Part shown: one piece after another, positions 24,048 through 32,638 of the stretch | Position numbering within the stretch: the first letter of the stretch is position 1 | Layout of the letters: every line of letters begins with the position of its first letter | Made by a program: the position numbers and the translations under genes | Notes under the pieces: model-generated | What the model saw: the letters and a program-made list of their open reading frames with translations, nothing else | Told to the model about the DNA's origin: nothing | Databases searched by the model: none | NCBI RefSeq assembly: GCF_003718735.1 | Contig: NZ_CP033460.1 | Span: 496,001-560,000, forward strand | Reading direction: 5' to 3' | DNA: 64,000 nt | From: Staphylococcus debuckii | GTDB lineage: Bacteria > Bacillota > Bacilli > Staphylococcales > Staphylococcaceae

Positions 24048-25502
24048 ATGTCACTAAAATCTAAATTAATTATGATTGTTACGATGCTGCTCGGCGGTTT
24101 CTTCGGCTTACTGAATGAGACCTTACTGGCAACCGCACTCCCCAGCATTATGAAAGATTTTCATATTGAATATACGCAAGTGCAATGGCTGACGACGGCC
24201 TTCTTGCTGACAAACGGCGTAGTGATTCCGCTCTCAGCCATGATCATCCAACGTTACAGCACACGCCAAGTCTTCTTGACGGCGATTCTGATATTTTTAA
24301 TTGGCACAGTAGTTGCTGGCTTCAGCCCGAACTTCACTATCTTGCTCATCGCACGTGTGGTTCAAGCATTAGGTTCAGGTATCATGATGCCATTGATGAT
24401 GACGACCATCCTCGATATATTCGAACCGCATGAACGTGGAAAATATATGGGAATCTTCGGATTAGTAATCGGCTTAGCACCAGCAATCGGGCCGACTTTA
24501 TCCGGATATCTCGTTGAATACTATAATTGGCGCTCACTCTTCCACGTCGTGACACCGATTGCCGCCATCACTTTCTTGCTCAGCTTGAAATTTATTAAAA
24601 ATGTCGGCACGACACGCAAAGTACCGATTGATCTCCTTTCCATTATTTTCTCAGTGCTAGGATTCGGCGGTCTCCTATACGGTACGAGCTCAATTTCACG
24701 CGATGGCTGGAATGACCCGATTGTCCTGACAACCATTATCGGCGGCTTGATTTTAGTCAGTCTCTTTATTTTCCGCCAAACGCGTCTCGCAACACCTTTA
24801 CTCGACTTTCGCGTCTTTAAAGAAGGTCAGTTCGCAGTCGGCATTTTAATCATGGCACTGACGATGATTGCCATGATCGGCTCAGAAACCGTCTTGCCGA
24901 TTTTCGTGCAGAACATCATGGGCAAACCAGCTTTAGAATCTGGCTTGACACTATTACCTGGCGCCATCGTGATGGGCTTCATGTCCGTCTTCTCAGGTTT
25001 GCTTTTTGAAAAATTCGGAGCGAAAAGCCTCGCCTTCATCGGTATGGGCATTGTCGTCATTACGACATCCTATTTCGTCTTTATGGATGAACACACATCC
25101 ACCGCCATGCTGTCGACAGTATATGCGATCCGTATGATTGGGATTGCACTCGGCTTGATGCCATTGATGACACATACCATGAACCAGTTGTCGCACCAGA
25201 TGAATGCACACGGGTCCTCGATGACCAACACTGTGCAACAAATTTCCGCTTCAATCGGAACAGCTATCCTCTTTACCATCATGAGCCATTACGCGAAAAT
25301 CTTTAAACCGGATATGGCAGATTACAAAGGATTGGCTCCCAAAGCAATTAAAGCAAACATCGCCCGAGACGCTATGCTGAATGGGTACCATGCTGCCTTC
25401 TGGTTTACCTTCATTATTGCAATTATCGCGTTCTTCAGTGTCTTCTTGCTGAAAAGCAAAAAGAAAGCCCGGAAATCGGCTTATGTTGAAGATAACGCCT
25501 AA
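24048..25502 (+). CDS. MFS multidrug exporter, DHA2 (14-TM) family, EmrB/LmrB-like
   Basis: A 484-residue integral membrane protein with about 14 hydrophobic segments. The N-terminal LNETLLATALPSIMKDF, the loop motif RYSTRQVFL, and motif C GLAPAIGPTLSGYLV identify the drug:H+ antiporter-2 family. Such transporters expel lipophilic drugs using the proton gradient. AAAGGAGATG precedes ATG 24048. No regulator gene is adjacent. It is monocistronic between a repeat locus and a strong terminator. Substrates cannot be predicted. Confidence 0.85.
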   Translation: MSLKSKLIMIVTMLLGGFFGLLNETLLATALPSIMKDFHIEYTQVQWLTTAFLLTNGVVIPLSAMIIQRYSTRQVFLTAILIFLIGTVVAGFSPNFTILLIARVVQALGSGIMMPLMMTTILDIFEPHERGKYMGIFGLVIGLAPAIGPTLSGYLVEYYNWRSLFHVVTPIAAITFLLSLKFIKNVGTTRKVPIDLLSIIFSVLGFGGLLYGTSSISRDGWNDPIVLTTIIGGLILVSLFIFRQTRLATPLLDFRVFKEGQFAVGILIMALTMIAMIGSETVLPIFVQNIMGKPALESGLTLLPGAIVMGFMSVFSGLLFEKFGAKSLAFIGMGIVVITTSYFVFMDEHTSTAMLSTVYAIRMIGIALGLMPLMTHTMNQLSHQMNAHGSSMTNTVQQISASIGTAILFTIMSHYAKIFKPDMADYKGLAPKAIKANIARDAMLNGYHAAFWFTFIIAIIAFFSVFLLKSKKKARKSAYVEDNA

Positions 25503-25530
25503 TATTTGTACGCAACCCTTCCTATATAAC

Positions 25531-25576
25531 ACACCCCAAATGTTGAACTTATCCCTTCAACGTTTGGGGTGTTTAA
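25531..25576 (+). terminator. intrinsic terminator of the MFS gene
   Basis: ACACCCCAAATGTTGAA (25531-25547) pairs with TTCAACGTTTGGGGTGT (25556-25572). It is followed by a copy of the dispersed CTTTCCAAAGCCTTCTTTT motif (25606-25626). Confidence 0.85.
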
Positions 25577-25673
25577 ATATGTGTTTCTCACAAGCATCCA
25601 CCCACCTTTCCAAAGCCTTCTTTTCCGAAAGGAATTTAAAAAAGCAATAGATTAAAATCAATTTTAAATTATA

Positions 25674-25722
25674 TTGACACCCTCTAAGCCGCAACTTATA
25701 ATTATATTGATAACGATTATCA
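25674..25722 (+). promoter_or_regulatory. sigma-A promoter with Fur box controlling fepABC
   Basis: TTGACA (25674-25679), 17-nt spacer, TATAAT (25697-25702), then the near-perfect Fur box TGATAACGATTATCA (25708-25722) at the expected transcription start. Iron-bound Fur would repress the operon. Confidence 0.9.
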
Positions 25723-25776
25723 ATTTCATTTGTAAAGAATAAATTAGGAATTTGAGAGAAAACAAGAGGTGACGAT

Positions 25777-26634
25777 ATGAAAAAGGTAACATCAGTTTTA
25801 TTGGCGACGTCGATTTTATTAGCAGGGTGCGGTAATGGCAGCAGTGATTCGAAGGATAAAAAGGAAGCAGATTCTAAGTCTTCTTCTGAAAATAAAAAAG
25901 AACTAAAGCATGCGACTAATGAATATAAAAAGTATACTGACAAACAGTTGGACGAATTCTTGAAAGGTACTGAGGACTTCACAAAAGCGGTTAAAGATAA
26001 AGATGCTGAGAAAGCGAAGGAATTGTATCCGAAAGTGCGTATGTATTATGAACGTTCTGAGCCGGTTGCGGAAGCTTTCGGTGATTTAGATCCGAAGATT
26101 GATGCGCGTTTAGCAGATTTGAAGGAAGAAAATAAGGATTCTGAATGGACAGGCTACCATAAGATTGAGAAAGCGTTGTATCAAGATAATCAATTGAATG
26201 CTCAAACGGATAAAGATGCGGATCAATTGTTGAAAGATGCGAAGGAATTAGATGCGAAAGCGGATACTTTAGATATTACGCCGAAATTGATGTTGCAAGG
26301 GGCAGTTGACTTGTTGAATGAAGTTTCTACTTCGAAAATTACAGGTGAAGAGGAAATTTATTCTCACACTGACTTATATGACTTCAAAGCAAACATTGAA
26401 GGGGCACAAAAAATCTATGAACTCTTCAAGCCGATTTTAGTGAAAAAAGATAAAAAATTAAGCGATACGATTCAAACGAACTTTGATAAAGTGAATAAAT
26501 TACTTGATAAATATAAAGAAGGTGACGGTTACGCGTCTTATGACAAAGTCACAAAAGAAGACCGTAAAGCGTTATCTGATGCGGTAAATGCGTTAGGAGA
26601 ACCGTTAAGTAAGATGGCTGTGGTTACAGAATGA
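25777..26634 (+). CDS. fepA: iron-uptake lipoprotein, EfeO/EfeM (imelysin-type), FepA
   Basis: A 285-residue lipoprotein with lipobox LAGC (Cys about residue 18). The mature part is the imelysin/M75 domain of EfeM-type proteins with the metal-binding HxxE-like segment WTGYHKIEKALYQDN and YERSEPVAEAFGDLD. It is the surface component of the Fep/Efe system for ferrous or haem-derived iron, in which it works with a peroxidase and an FTR1 permease. AAGAGGTG precedes ATG 25777. The stop overlaps the fepB start (ATGA), which indicates translational coupling. A Fur box overlaps the transcription start. Confidence 0.9.
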   Translation: MKKVTSVLLATSILLAGCGNGSSDSKDKKEADSKSSSENKKELKHATNEYKKYTDKQLDEFLKGTEDFTKAVKDKDAEKAKELYPKVRMYYERSEPVAEAFGDLDPKIDARLADLKEENKDSEWTGYHKIEKALYQDNQLNAQTDKDADQLLKDAKELDAKADTLDITPKLMLQGAVDLLNEVSTSKITGEEEIYSHTDLYDFKANIEGAQKIYELFKPILVKKDKKLSDTIQTNFDKVNKLLDKYKEGDGYASYDKVTKEDRKALSDAVNALGEPLSKMAVVTE

Positions 26635-27854
26635 CACAAGACAAGCATGAAGGTAATGAAGTATCCCGTCGTTCTTTTCTGAAAATGTTAGGAATCGGCG
26701 GAGCAGGTGCAGTAATCGGAGCGAGCGGTGTCGGCGGTATCTTCACGTTCAAATCTATGTTTGATACACCTGAAGATAAAGAGAATGATGCCTATGAATT
26801 TTATGGGAAAGTACAGCCAGGCATTACGACGCCTTCGCAGAAAAATGTAAATTTCGCAGTCCTTGATTTGAAGAGCAAAGACAAGGCTGCAATTAAAGAG
26901 ATGTTTAAAGAATGGACGAAAATGAGCGTTAAGATGATGGACGGTTCCTTAATCGGGAAATCGACGAAGAACAGTCTGCTTCCGCCTGAAGATACAGGAG
27001 AAGCGGTCGGGCTCGGTGCAAGCAAACTTACGTTAACATTCGGTGTCAGCAAATCCTTTATGAAAAAGCTCGGGCTCTCCAGCAAGATTCCAAGCGATTT
27101 CAAAGACTTGCCGCACTTCCCGAACGACCAGCTCGATAAAGCCTTCACAGGCGGCGACATCATGATTCAAGCCTGCGCAAACGATCAGCAAGTGGCCTTC
27201 CACGCCGTGCATAACCTGATTCGACCGTTCCGCGACCTGATTCAAGTCAAATGGTCTCAGACAGGCTTTGTGTCCGGCAAGCCGAAAGAAACCCCTAGAA
27301 ATCTCATGGCCTTTAAAGACGGCACCGTGAACCCGCGCAGCAACGATGAATATAAAGATTACGTCTTTATTAACGACGGCTGGGCTAAAAATGCGACGTA
27401 TTGCATTGCGCGTAAGATTCAAATTCATATCGAAACCTGGGATCGTACAGCTTTAGAAGAACAAGAAGCCACTTTCGGACGTTATCGTCACTCGGGTGCA
27501 CCGCTCGGCAAGAAGAAAGAGTTCGATGAAATGGACTTGAAAGCTAAAGACAGTGCAGGACAGCCGGTCATTCCAGCTGATGCCCATGCGCGTTTAGCGA
27601 AAGAAGCTAAGACTTCTATTTTACGCCGTGCTTATAATTTTATGGATGGTACGAATGAAGAGACAGGCGCTTTGAACACCGGACTGCTCTTCTTATGCTT
27701 CCAGAAAGCACCGCAGCAATTTATCGACATCCAGAACCATTTAGGACATAAAGACAAGTTGAATGAATATATCACCCATCGAGGTTCAGGACTTTTCCTT
27801 ATTCTTCCTGGGGTGAAAAAGGGAGGATATCTGGGTGAAACATTATTTAGTTAA
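26631..27854 (+). CDS. fepB: Dyp-type haem peroxidase exported by Tat, EfeB/FepB
   Basis: A 407-residue protein with a twin-arginine signal SRRSFLKMLGIGGAGAVIGA (residues 13-32). Dyp-peroxidase markers are FKDGTVNPRSN (the GxxDG catalytic Asp region), HIETWDRTALEEQ and the haem-ligand His in GRYRHSGAPLG. The enzyme uses peroxide and is proposed to oxidise Fe2+ or release iron from haem for the FTR1 permease. It needs the Tat translocase, whose two genes lie directly downstream on the opposite strand. It overlaps fepA by 4 nt and fepC by 20 nt. Confidence 0.92.
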   Translation: MTQDKHEGNEVSRRSFLKMLGIGGAGAVIGASGVGGIFTFKSMFDTPEDKENDAYEFYGKVQPGITTPSQKNVNFAVLDLKSKDKAAIKEMFKEWTKMSVKMMDGSLIGKSTKNSLLPPEDTGEAVGLGASKLTLTFGVSKSFMKKLGLSSKIPSDFKDLPHFPNDQLDKAFTGGDIMIQACANDQQVAFHAVHNLIRPFRDLIQVKWSQTGFVSGKPKETPRNLMAFKDGTVNPRSNDEYKDYVFINDGWAKNATYCIARKIQIHIETWDRTALEEQEATFGRYRHSGAPLGKKKEFDEMDLKAKDSAGQPVIPADAHARLAKEAKTSILRRAYNFMDGTNEETGALNTGLLFLCFQKAPQQFIDIQNHLGHKDKLNEYITHRGSGLFLILPGVKKGGYLGETLFS

Positions 27855-29562
27855 AATCACATTTTGCCTGGCACTACTCGGCCTTCTTTTTCCCGTCAAA
27901 GCTTTACCAGTAAGTGCCGCGTCAGAAACGAGTATGAGTGATGCTTATATTGCGATTTCTGATGCGAAAGAGACGTTGAATGATAAAGGGAAGTCAGAAG
28001 CGGATAAAAAAGCAGCCGTGGATAAGGTGAAAACTGAGATTGACAAGCTAAAAATTAATGACAGCAAAGCAGGCAAGAAAGTCAAAAATGAAGTGAAAAC
28101 GCTAGACAAAACACCTTCTGACCAGAAGAAAGCAGAAGACATGTCTGATTTGACGAAAGCCTTGATTGCTTATGAAAATGCGCAAGCTAGCGGCAACTCA
28201 GGCGCTGAAATAAAAAAATTACAAGATGCGGTTGACGGTAAAGATCAAGCAATGAAAGATGCCATCAAAGCCAAGGATCAAACGCAGTTGAAAGCCCTGA
28301 ATGCACAATTGAATCAAATTTGGACCAGTAATGAAACGGTTATCCGAAATTATGATGCGGATAAATATGGTCAAATTGAAGTGGCGTTAATGCAATTGCG
28401 TGTAGCTGTGGAAAAGGAACCTTTGAAACCGCAAAAAGTAGAAACAGCATGGCAAACTTTCAAATCTGGTGTTGATAATGTCAACAAGAAACAATCTACA
28501 GATGCTAAAGGTCAATATCATGTGACGCAATTGAATGACGAACTGGATAAAGCCATTCAAGCGATTGATGATAATGATTTAGATAAAGCAGATGCAGCGT
28601 TAGGGAAATTCATTCAAGTTTGGCCGTATGTAGAAGGTAAGATTCAAACTAAGAACGGCAGTTTATATACAACAATTGAAGATAAAATCCCTTACTATCA
28701 AAGTATTCTAGATAATTCAAACAAAGATCGTGTGAAAGACGGGCTGTCTGATATTAATAAGGATATCAAAGACACTGTCGGCAAATCAGGTTATAATGCG
28801 ATCGATGTCATGATTATCTTCTTGCGTGAAGGTCTAGAAGTCTTATTGATTGTCATGGCTTTAGTTACCATGACACGTCAGTCTGGAGATAAAAAAGGCA
28901 CGTCAAGTGTCATAGGAGGCGCCTTGCTCGGTTTAGTATTGAGTTTAATACTGGCATTTGTCTTTATACAAACACTTGGCAACAGCGGTATCTTGCGTGA
29001 AGGTATGGAAGCGGTATTAGGTATCGTAGCTGTAATCTTGATGTTCGCGGTAGGTATCTGGATGCACAATAAATCCAATGCACAACGATGGAATCAAATG
29101 ATGCAATCTATGTATGATAAGGCAGCCAACAATCGCAGTCTAGCCTTGTTAGGCTTAATCGGTTTAATTTCCGTCATGCGTGAAGGCGTTGAAGTGATTT
29201 TATTCTACATGGGTATGATAGGCGAAGTATCAGTGAAAGACTTTATATTAGGTATCGGAATTGCGCTTGTGATTCTCGCTATCTTTGCGGCACTCTTCCG
29301 CTTCATCGTCAAACTCATCCCAATCCGTTACATTTTCAGAGTACTTTCTATCTTAATCTTTGTCATGGCCTTTAAGATGCTCGGTGTCAGCATTCAGAAA
29401 ATGCAATTGCTCGACACAGTACCACAACACAGCATTGAACATTTGCCGACATTAAGTTGGATTGGATTCTATCCAAGTTGGGAAACGATTATACCGCAAC
29501 TTATTTTTATAGCATTAATCGCACTCTACACTTATTTTTCAAATAAAAGAAAAACAGCATAA
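27835..29562 (+). CDS. fepC: FTR1 family iron permease with extracellular N-terminal domain, EfeU/FepC
   Basis: A 575-residue protein. A signal sequence (VKITFCLALLGLLFPVKALPV) is followed by about 280 residues of helical, Lys/Asp-rich extracellular domain and then seven membrane segments. The two REGLE-type iron-transport motifs are clear: FLREGLEVLLIVMAL and SVMREGVEVILFYMG. GTG 27835 follows GGGAGG. It is the last gene of the Fur-controlled fepABC operon and takes up iron oxidised by FepB. Confidence 0.92.
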   Translation: MKHYLVKITFCLALLGLLFPVKALPVSAASETSMSDAYIAISDAKETLNDKGKSEADKKAAVDKVKTEIDKLKINDSKAGKKVKNEVKTLDKTPSDQKKAEDMSDLTKALIAYENAQASGNSGAEIKKLQDAVDGKDQAMKDAIKAKDQTQLKALNAQLNQIWTSNETVIRNYDADKYGQIEVALMQLRVAVEKEPLKPQKVETAWQTFKSGVDNVNKKQSTDAKGQYHVTQLNDELDKAIQAIDDNDLDKADAALGKFIQVWPYVEGKIQTKNGSLYTTIEDKIPYYQSILDNSNKDRVKDGLSDINKDIKDTVGKSGYNAIDVMIIFLREGLEVLLIVMALVTMTRQSGDKKGTSSVIGGALLGLVLSLILAFVFIQTLGNSGILREGMEAVLGIVAVILMFAVGIWMHNKSNAQRWNQMMQSMYDKAANNRSLALLGLIGLISVMREGVEVILFYMGMIGEVSVKDFILGIGIALVILAIFAALFRFIVKLIPIRYIFRVLSILIFVMAFKMLGVSIQKMQLLDTVPQHSIEHLPTLSWIGFYPSWETIIPQLIFIALIALYTYFSNKRKTA

Positions 29563-29566
29563 AAAG

Positions 29567-29607
29567 ACACCCGTTTTACACATGATATTGTGCAGAACGG
29601 GTGTTAT
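29567..29607. terminator. bidirectional terminator between fepC and tatC
   Basis: ACACCCGTTTTACA (29567-29580) pairs with TGCAGAACGGGTGT (29591-29604), with A-rich and T-rich flanks suiting both directions. Confidence 0.85.
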
Positions 29608-29609
29608 AT

Positions 29610-30443
29610 TTATTTCTCAGGAAATGTCTGCGGATGGCGCAACTGCGTAACTTTCACAATCACCATACTGACTTCGAATAATAAAATTAAAGGAATAGTT
29701 AATAGAATGTTCAGCAACAAGTCCGGCGGTGCGACAATACTGGCACCTACAAAACACGCGAAATAAACATATTTACGTGATTTCGATAACTGATGCGCAT
29801 CGATCAAACCAAATCTCGCTAAACCGAACAACACTACCGGCAATTGGAACAAAATGCCAAAGATGAGCAGCCAACGCAAGAGTTCCGATAAATACTCCTT
29901 GAAGCCGATCACCGGCGCAATATCCATGATTCCCGATAAATTAAGCGAGAAATGGATAATCAGCGGGAAGCCGATAAAGTACGCAAAGGCAATACCTGCT
30001 AGGAAAAAGAAAGCACAGAAAGCACTATACCTTCTAATAAAGCCTCTTTCATTTGCATGCAAACCAGGCGCGATAAAAGCCCATAACTGATAGAAAATAA
30101 TCGGTGAAACCAGCAGCAAGGCACCAAAGAAAATAATCATGACATAGATTTGAATCATTTCCGTAAAGGAAAAAGCATGCAAAGTCATATTGCCACGTTT
30201 AATTTCATGGATAAACGGATGCATCCACCAGTGCGAAGAAATGTACATGATGAGTACAGCAACAATAAAAGCAATACCTGCTTTAAGCAAGCGGCTGCGT
30301 AACTCTCCAAAATGGCCGAGCAAGCTAGAAGTATAGCTGCTCGTTTGGGTGGCGTAGGATTCTGATTCTATAGTGTCGTTATTTTGTTGATTCTTTACGT
30401 TGAGATTCTGAGGGTTTACTGGGTGTCTCGTGCGAATCTTCAT
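29610..30443 (-). CDS. tatC: Sec-independent protein translocase TatC
   Basis: A polytopic protein of up to 277 residues with six hydrophobic segments. The conserved core starts at [16 protein letters not shown] (about residue 41) and includes [14 protein letters not shown] and the [20 protein letters not shown] loop. TatC recognises twin-arginine signals, here most likely that of FepB. The ATG at 30443 lies inside tatA (65-nt overlap) and lacks a good ribosome site, so the first ~40 non-conserved residues are uncertain. Gene order tatA-tatC is convergent with fepABC. Confidence 0.9.
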   Translation of the reverse strand: MKIRTRHPVNPQNLNVKNQQNNDTIESESYATQTSSYTSSLLGHFGELRSRLLKAGIAFIVAVLIMYISSHWWMHPFIHEIKRGNMTLHAFSFTEMIQIYVMIIFFGALLLVSPIIFYQLWAFIAPGLHANERGFIRRYSAFCAFFFLAGIAFAYFIGFPLIIHFSLNLSGIMDIAPVIGFKEYLSELLRWLLIFGILFQLPVVLFGLARFGLIDAHQLSKSRKYVYFACFVGASIVAPPDLLLNILLTIPLILLFEVSMVIVKVTQLRHPQTFPEK

Positions 30444-30603
30444 CTATATGCTCAGCAGCAGATTTAAATTCTTTCAAAGTCGATCCGATAGCTCTGCCGA
30501 ATTGAGGCAATTTCGTCGGACCGAAAATAATTAAGGCGATAATGGCAATGACAACTAAACTCGTAGGACCAGTGATACCAAGGACAAATATATTTGTAAA
30601 CAT
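30379..30603 (-). CDS. tatA: Sec-independent protein translocase TatA
   Basis: A 74-residue protein with one N-terminal membrane helix ([20 protein letters not shown]), the [14 protein letters not shown] hinge and amphipathic helix [17 protein letters not shown], then a charged tail. It forms the Tat pore with TatC. AGAGAGGT lies upstream of ATG 30603. A Fur box at 30651-30665 indicates that this minimal translocase is iron-regulated together with its substrate FepB. Confidence 0.92.
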   Translation of the reverse strand: MFTNIFVLGITGPTSLVVIAIIALIIFGPTKLPQFGRAIGSTLKEFKSAAEHIDEDSHETPSKPSESQRKESTK

Positions 30604-30650
30604 AAAGTTGTACCTCTCTTAAAGATTGATTACCTTTACTTTATACCTGT

Positions 30651-30665
30651 TGATAAAGATTATCA
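30651..30665 (-). promoter_or_regulatory. Fur box in front of tatAC
   Basis: TGATAAAGATTATCA on the plus strand, 13 of 15 positions matching TGATAATNATTATCA, lies 48 nt upstream of the tatA start. On the minus strand TATAAA (a likely -10) follows it directly. Confidence 0.75.
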
Positions 30666-30941
30666 ATATCAATTAAAAATAAATTTTGACAAAAAGCGGG
30701 AAAATGAGAGGGGCGTTAGTTTGAGAGTGAGATCTAAGCAGAAAATATTGGATTGTTATGTGCGAGTGAAGGTAGTTAGAAGAAGAGGCGGGGCAGGAGC
30801 GGTAGGTGGGCGAGTAGGCGAGGAGGTGGCGCTTATACAGATAGGACTGAAAGTGTCTAGGCAAGGAAGTGGCGCCTATACAGATAGGGTCTAAAATCCT
30901 AAGCAAGAGATAGTTAAATTCCTTCTAAACCGTATAAAAAA
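30666..30941. other. intergenic, no gene seen
   Basis: Purine-rich sequence. GTGGCGCTTATACAGATAG and GTGGCGCCTATACAGATAG form a direct repeat 42 nt apart near 30825-30890, apparently a diverged relative of the 42-nt palindrome arrays. Confidence 0.5.
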
Positions 30942-30981
30942 TAGCTATAAAAGAATCCGCTGTTGTAGATTCCTCTATAGC
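30942..30981 (+). terminator. hairpin at the left end of the toxin-antitoxin array
   Basis: AGCTATA (30943-30949) pairs with TATAGCT near 30975-30981, with an inner GAATC/GATTC stem. It precedes the remnant unit of the array. Confidence 0.6.
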
Positions 30982-31011
30982 TAAACTAAGTATATTGCCA
31001 CATGACAAAAA

Positions 31012-31150
31012 AATAAGCTAAATAAGTTTCGCAAGAACTTAATCAGCCAACCAAAAAGGTTCGTTTGGTATTCACAACCATGAATTGTGAGCCTTTACTC
31101 AGAGAGGATACTAGTTTCCGCCTAGTATCTTCTTTTGGTATAGCAAAAAT
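31012..31150 (-). ncRNA. candidate antisense antitoxin RNA, copy 1 (toxin ORF of this unit lost)
   Basis: Sequence 31012-31137 is about 85-90% identical to 31430-31553. Read on the minus strand, a TATGAT -10 (31151-31156) starts a transcript of ~135 nt that contains the conserved GAACCTTTTTGGTTGGCTGA segment and ends with a GCTGATTAAGTT/AACTTATTTAGC hairpin plus TTATTTTTTT. The toxin frame is not present upstream, so this unit would be an orphan antitoxin. Confidence 0.5.
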
Positions 31151-31219
31151 ATCATAGCATAAAACGAATAATATTACCATAACGAATTACAAAATATTAC
31201 AATTTCGCCTAACAGAAAG

Positions 31220-31249
31220 TTGTCTGTTTGCTATCGATGGTGGTAAAAT
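31220..31249 (+). promoter_or_regulatory. putative toxin promoter
   Basis: TTGTCT (31220-31225), 18-nt spacer, TAAAAT (31244-31249), about 83 nt before the toxin start codon. The leader then contains CTCTCTG, which can pair with CAGAGAG directly over the toxin ribosome site. Confidence 0.5.
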
Positions 31250-31331
31250 ATTTTCATGAGTAAAGAACCTTGCACTTTTTTGTGAGTATCTCTCTGGGCC
31301 TTTAATTGGACAGCAGAGAGGGGTGATAGCG

Positions 31332-31436
31332 ATGCATACATTGATAGAAATAAACATCAATGCAGATACGTTACTAACCGTTGTGTTAGTCTTTGTACTG
31401 ATAGTGTTCGTTATAAGCCATAAGACAAAAAAATAA
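31332..31436 (+). CDS. small hydrophobic peptide (34 aa), candidate type I (Fst/SprG-like) toxin
   Basis: ATG 31332 has AGAGGGGTGAT upstream. The product has a polar start (MHTLIEININ), one membrane helix (about residues 13-28: LLTVVLVFVLIVFVIS) and a basic tail HKTKK. Size, single helix and charged C-terminus match type I toxins such as Fst and PepA1. The context supports this: the ribosome site can be sequestered by CTCTCTG/CAGAGAG pairing in the leader, and an antisense RNA appears to be encoded convergently over its 3' end. The leader element GCCTTTAATTGGA is repeated as GCCTTTACTCGGA in the antisense-coding part, the direct-repeat arrangement known from par/Fst loci. Family membership is inference. 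Confidence 0.65.
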   Translation: MHTLIEININADTLLTVVLVFVLIVFVISHKTKK

Positions 31437-31560
31437 GCTGATTAAGTTTAATGAGAACTTAATCAGCCAACCAAAAGGTTCGTTTGGTATTCACAAGCAC
31501 CAGTTGTGAGCCTTTACTCGGAAGATACTAGTTCGCCGCTAGTATCTTCTTTTTTAATAC
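31428..31560 (-). ncRNA. candidate antisense antitoxin RNA, copy 2
   Basis: A convincing minus-strand promoter (TTGCGG, 17-nt spacer, TATGAT at 31595-31567) would start a ~130-nt RNA near 31560. It ends at a strong terminator: GCTGATTAAGTT pairs with AACTTAATCAGC, followed by TTATTTTTTT (31468-31428). The RNA overlaps the last codons and 3' end of the toxin mRNA and is complementary to repeats that also occur in the toxin leader. Confidence 0.6.
31521..31556 (+). terminator. terminator of the toxin mRNA
   Basis: GAAGATACTAG (31521-31531) pairs with CTAGTATCTTC (31539-31549), followed by TTTTTTAAT. The same hairpin occurs at 31105-31137 in the upstream unit. Confidence 0.8.
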
Positions 31561-31566
31561 ACATAA

Positions 31567-31595
31567 ATCATAGCATGGAAATAAAGTTACCGCAA
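31567..31595 (-). promoter_or_regulatory. promoter of antitoxin RNA copy 2
   Basis: On the minus strand TTGCGG (31595-31590), 17-nt spacer, TATGAT (31572-31567). Downstream at 31615-31705 a further diverged piece of the unit follows (GCCTAACATAAAGT and ATAAGCCGTAAGACAAAAA). Confidence 0.65.
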
Positions 31596-31788
31596 CATAT
31601 AATGTACAAAAACATTACAAATTAGCCTAACATAAAGTCGACTGATTTCAGTCTATATCCCCAACCGCACTACCACCGTTCTTTATAAGCCGTAAGACAA
31701 AAACGAGAAAACGCTTACACACAACCGCGCACATCCCCCCAGAATCTGTTAAAATAGTACAAACACTAAACAAAGGGGATGTTTACAC

Positions 31789-32577
31789 ATGACAGATTTA
31801 CAAAATATTTCGCCGCAAGCCTTGCGTAAAAAAATTCGAGAAAAAGAAGTCACAGGACATACAAGCGGGATGGCAAAAGGTTACATTCAAGCCAATGTCG
31901 TTATTCTACCTTCAAAATATGCATATGATTTTTTAAAATTCTGTTTCAAAAATCCGAAAACCTGCCCATTGCTCGACGTCTCAGAAGTCGGCGAAGTCAA
32001 CTTTTCCAAATACGGCAAAGATGCAGATATCACTACAGACGTAGGCGCTTACCGCGTTTATAAAAACGGAGAACTTATTGACACACCGACAGACGTACAA
32101 GACCTGTTTAACGAAGACATGGTCAGCTTCCTGATCGGCTGCAGCTTCACCTTCGAACACGCCTTGCTAGAAGCCGGAATTCCACTGCGCCATCTTGAAG
32201 AAGGCCACAACGTTCCCATGTACATCACCAATATACCCGCCGAACCAGCAGGACGCTTTGACGGCAACATCACAGTCAGCATGCGTCCCATGACCATGAA
32301 AGACGCCATCCGTGCCACAGAAATCACCACACATTTCAAGAACGTCCACGGCTCACCAATCCATATCGGCAACCCAGCAGACATCGGAGTAGAAGACCTA
32401 GACCATCCAGATTTCGGCGAACCCGTCCAAATTAAAGCCAACGAAGTACCCGTCTTTTGGGGCTGCGGCGTGACCCCGCAATCAGTCGCACTCGATGCCA
32501 AACCCGACCTGATCATCACACACGCACCTGGCCATATGTTCATCACCGACATCAAAGACAGTGAACTCAGTGACTAA
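31789..32577 (+). CDS. DUF1445 family putative hydro-lyase (YcsI/D-glutamate cyclase-like)
   Basis: A 262-residue soluble protein of the DUF1445 family. Typical stretches are the N-terminal HTSGMAKGYIQANVVILPSK, the NPKTCPLLDVSEVGE segment, GCSFTFEHALLEAGIPLRH and the C-terminal FWGCGVTPQSVAL with THAPGHMFITD. The family contains a D-glutamate cyclase in mammals and YcsI in Bacillus, which lies in an allophanate-metabolism cluster. Here it is alone, without kipI/kipA or lutB-type partners. AAAGGGGATG precedes ATG 31789. A role in D-glutamate or 5-oxoproline metabolism is possible but unproven. Confidence 0.85.
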   Translation: MTDLQNISPQALRKKIREKEVTGHTSGMAKGYIQANVVILPSKYAYDFLKFCFKNPKTCPLLDVSEVGEVNFSKYGKDADITTDVGAYRVYKNGELIDTPTDVQDLFNEDMVSFLIGCSFTFEHALLEAGIPLRHLEEGHNVPMYITNIPAEPAGRFDGNITVSMRPMTMKDAIRATEITTHFKNVHGSPIHIGNPADIGVEDLDHPDFGEPVQIKANEVPVFWGCGVTPQSVALDAKPDLIITHAPGHMFITDIKDSELSD

Positions 32578-32604
32578 CCCCTGGCGGAAAAGAAAGACTT
32601 GGAG

Positions 32605-32638
32605 AGCACCTCCCTTTTTGAAAGGGGTGCTTTTTTTC
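32605..32638 (+). terminator. intrinsic terminator
   Basis: AGCACCTCCCTTT pairs with AAAGGGGTGCT (32605-32631), followed by TTTTTTTC. A plus-strand copy of the GGAAAAGAAAGACTTGGAGAG motif (32586-32606) leads into the stem. Confidence 0.85.

Noticed and set aside
30673-30906. 77-codon minus-strand frame
   Set aside because: No ribosome site, composition unlike coding DNA, overlaps diverged repeat sequence.
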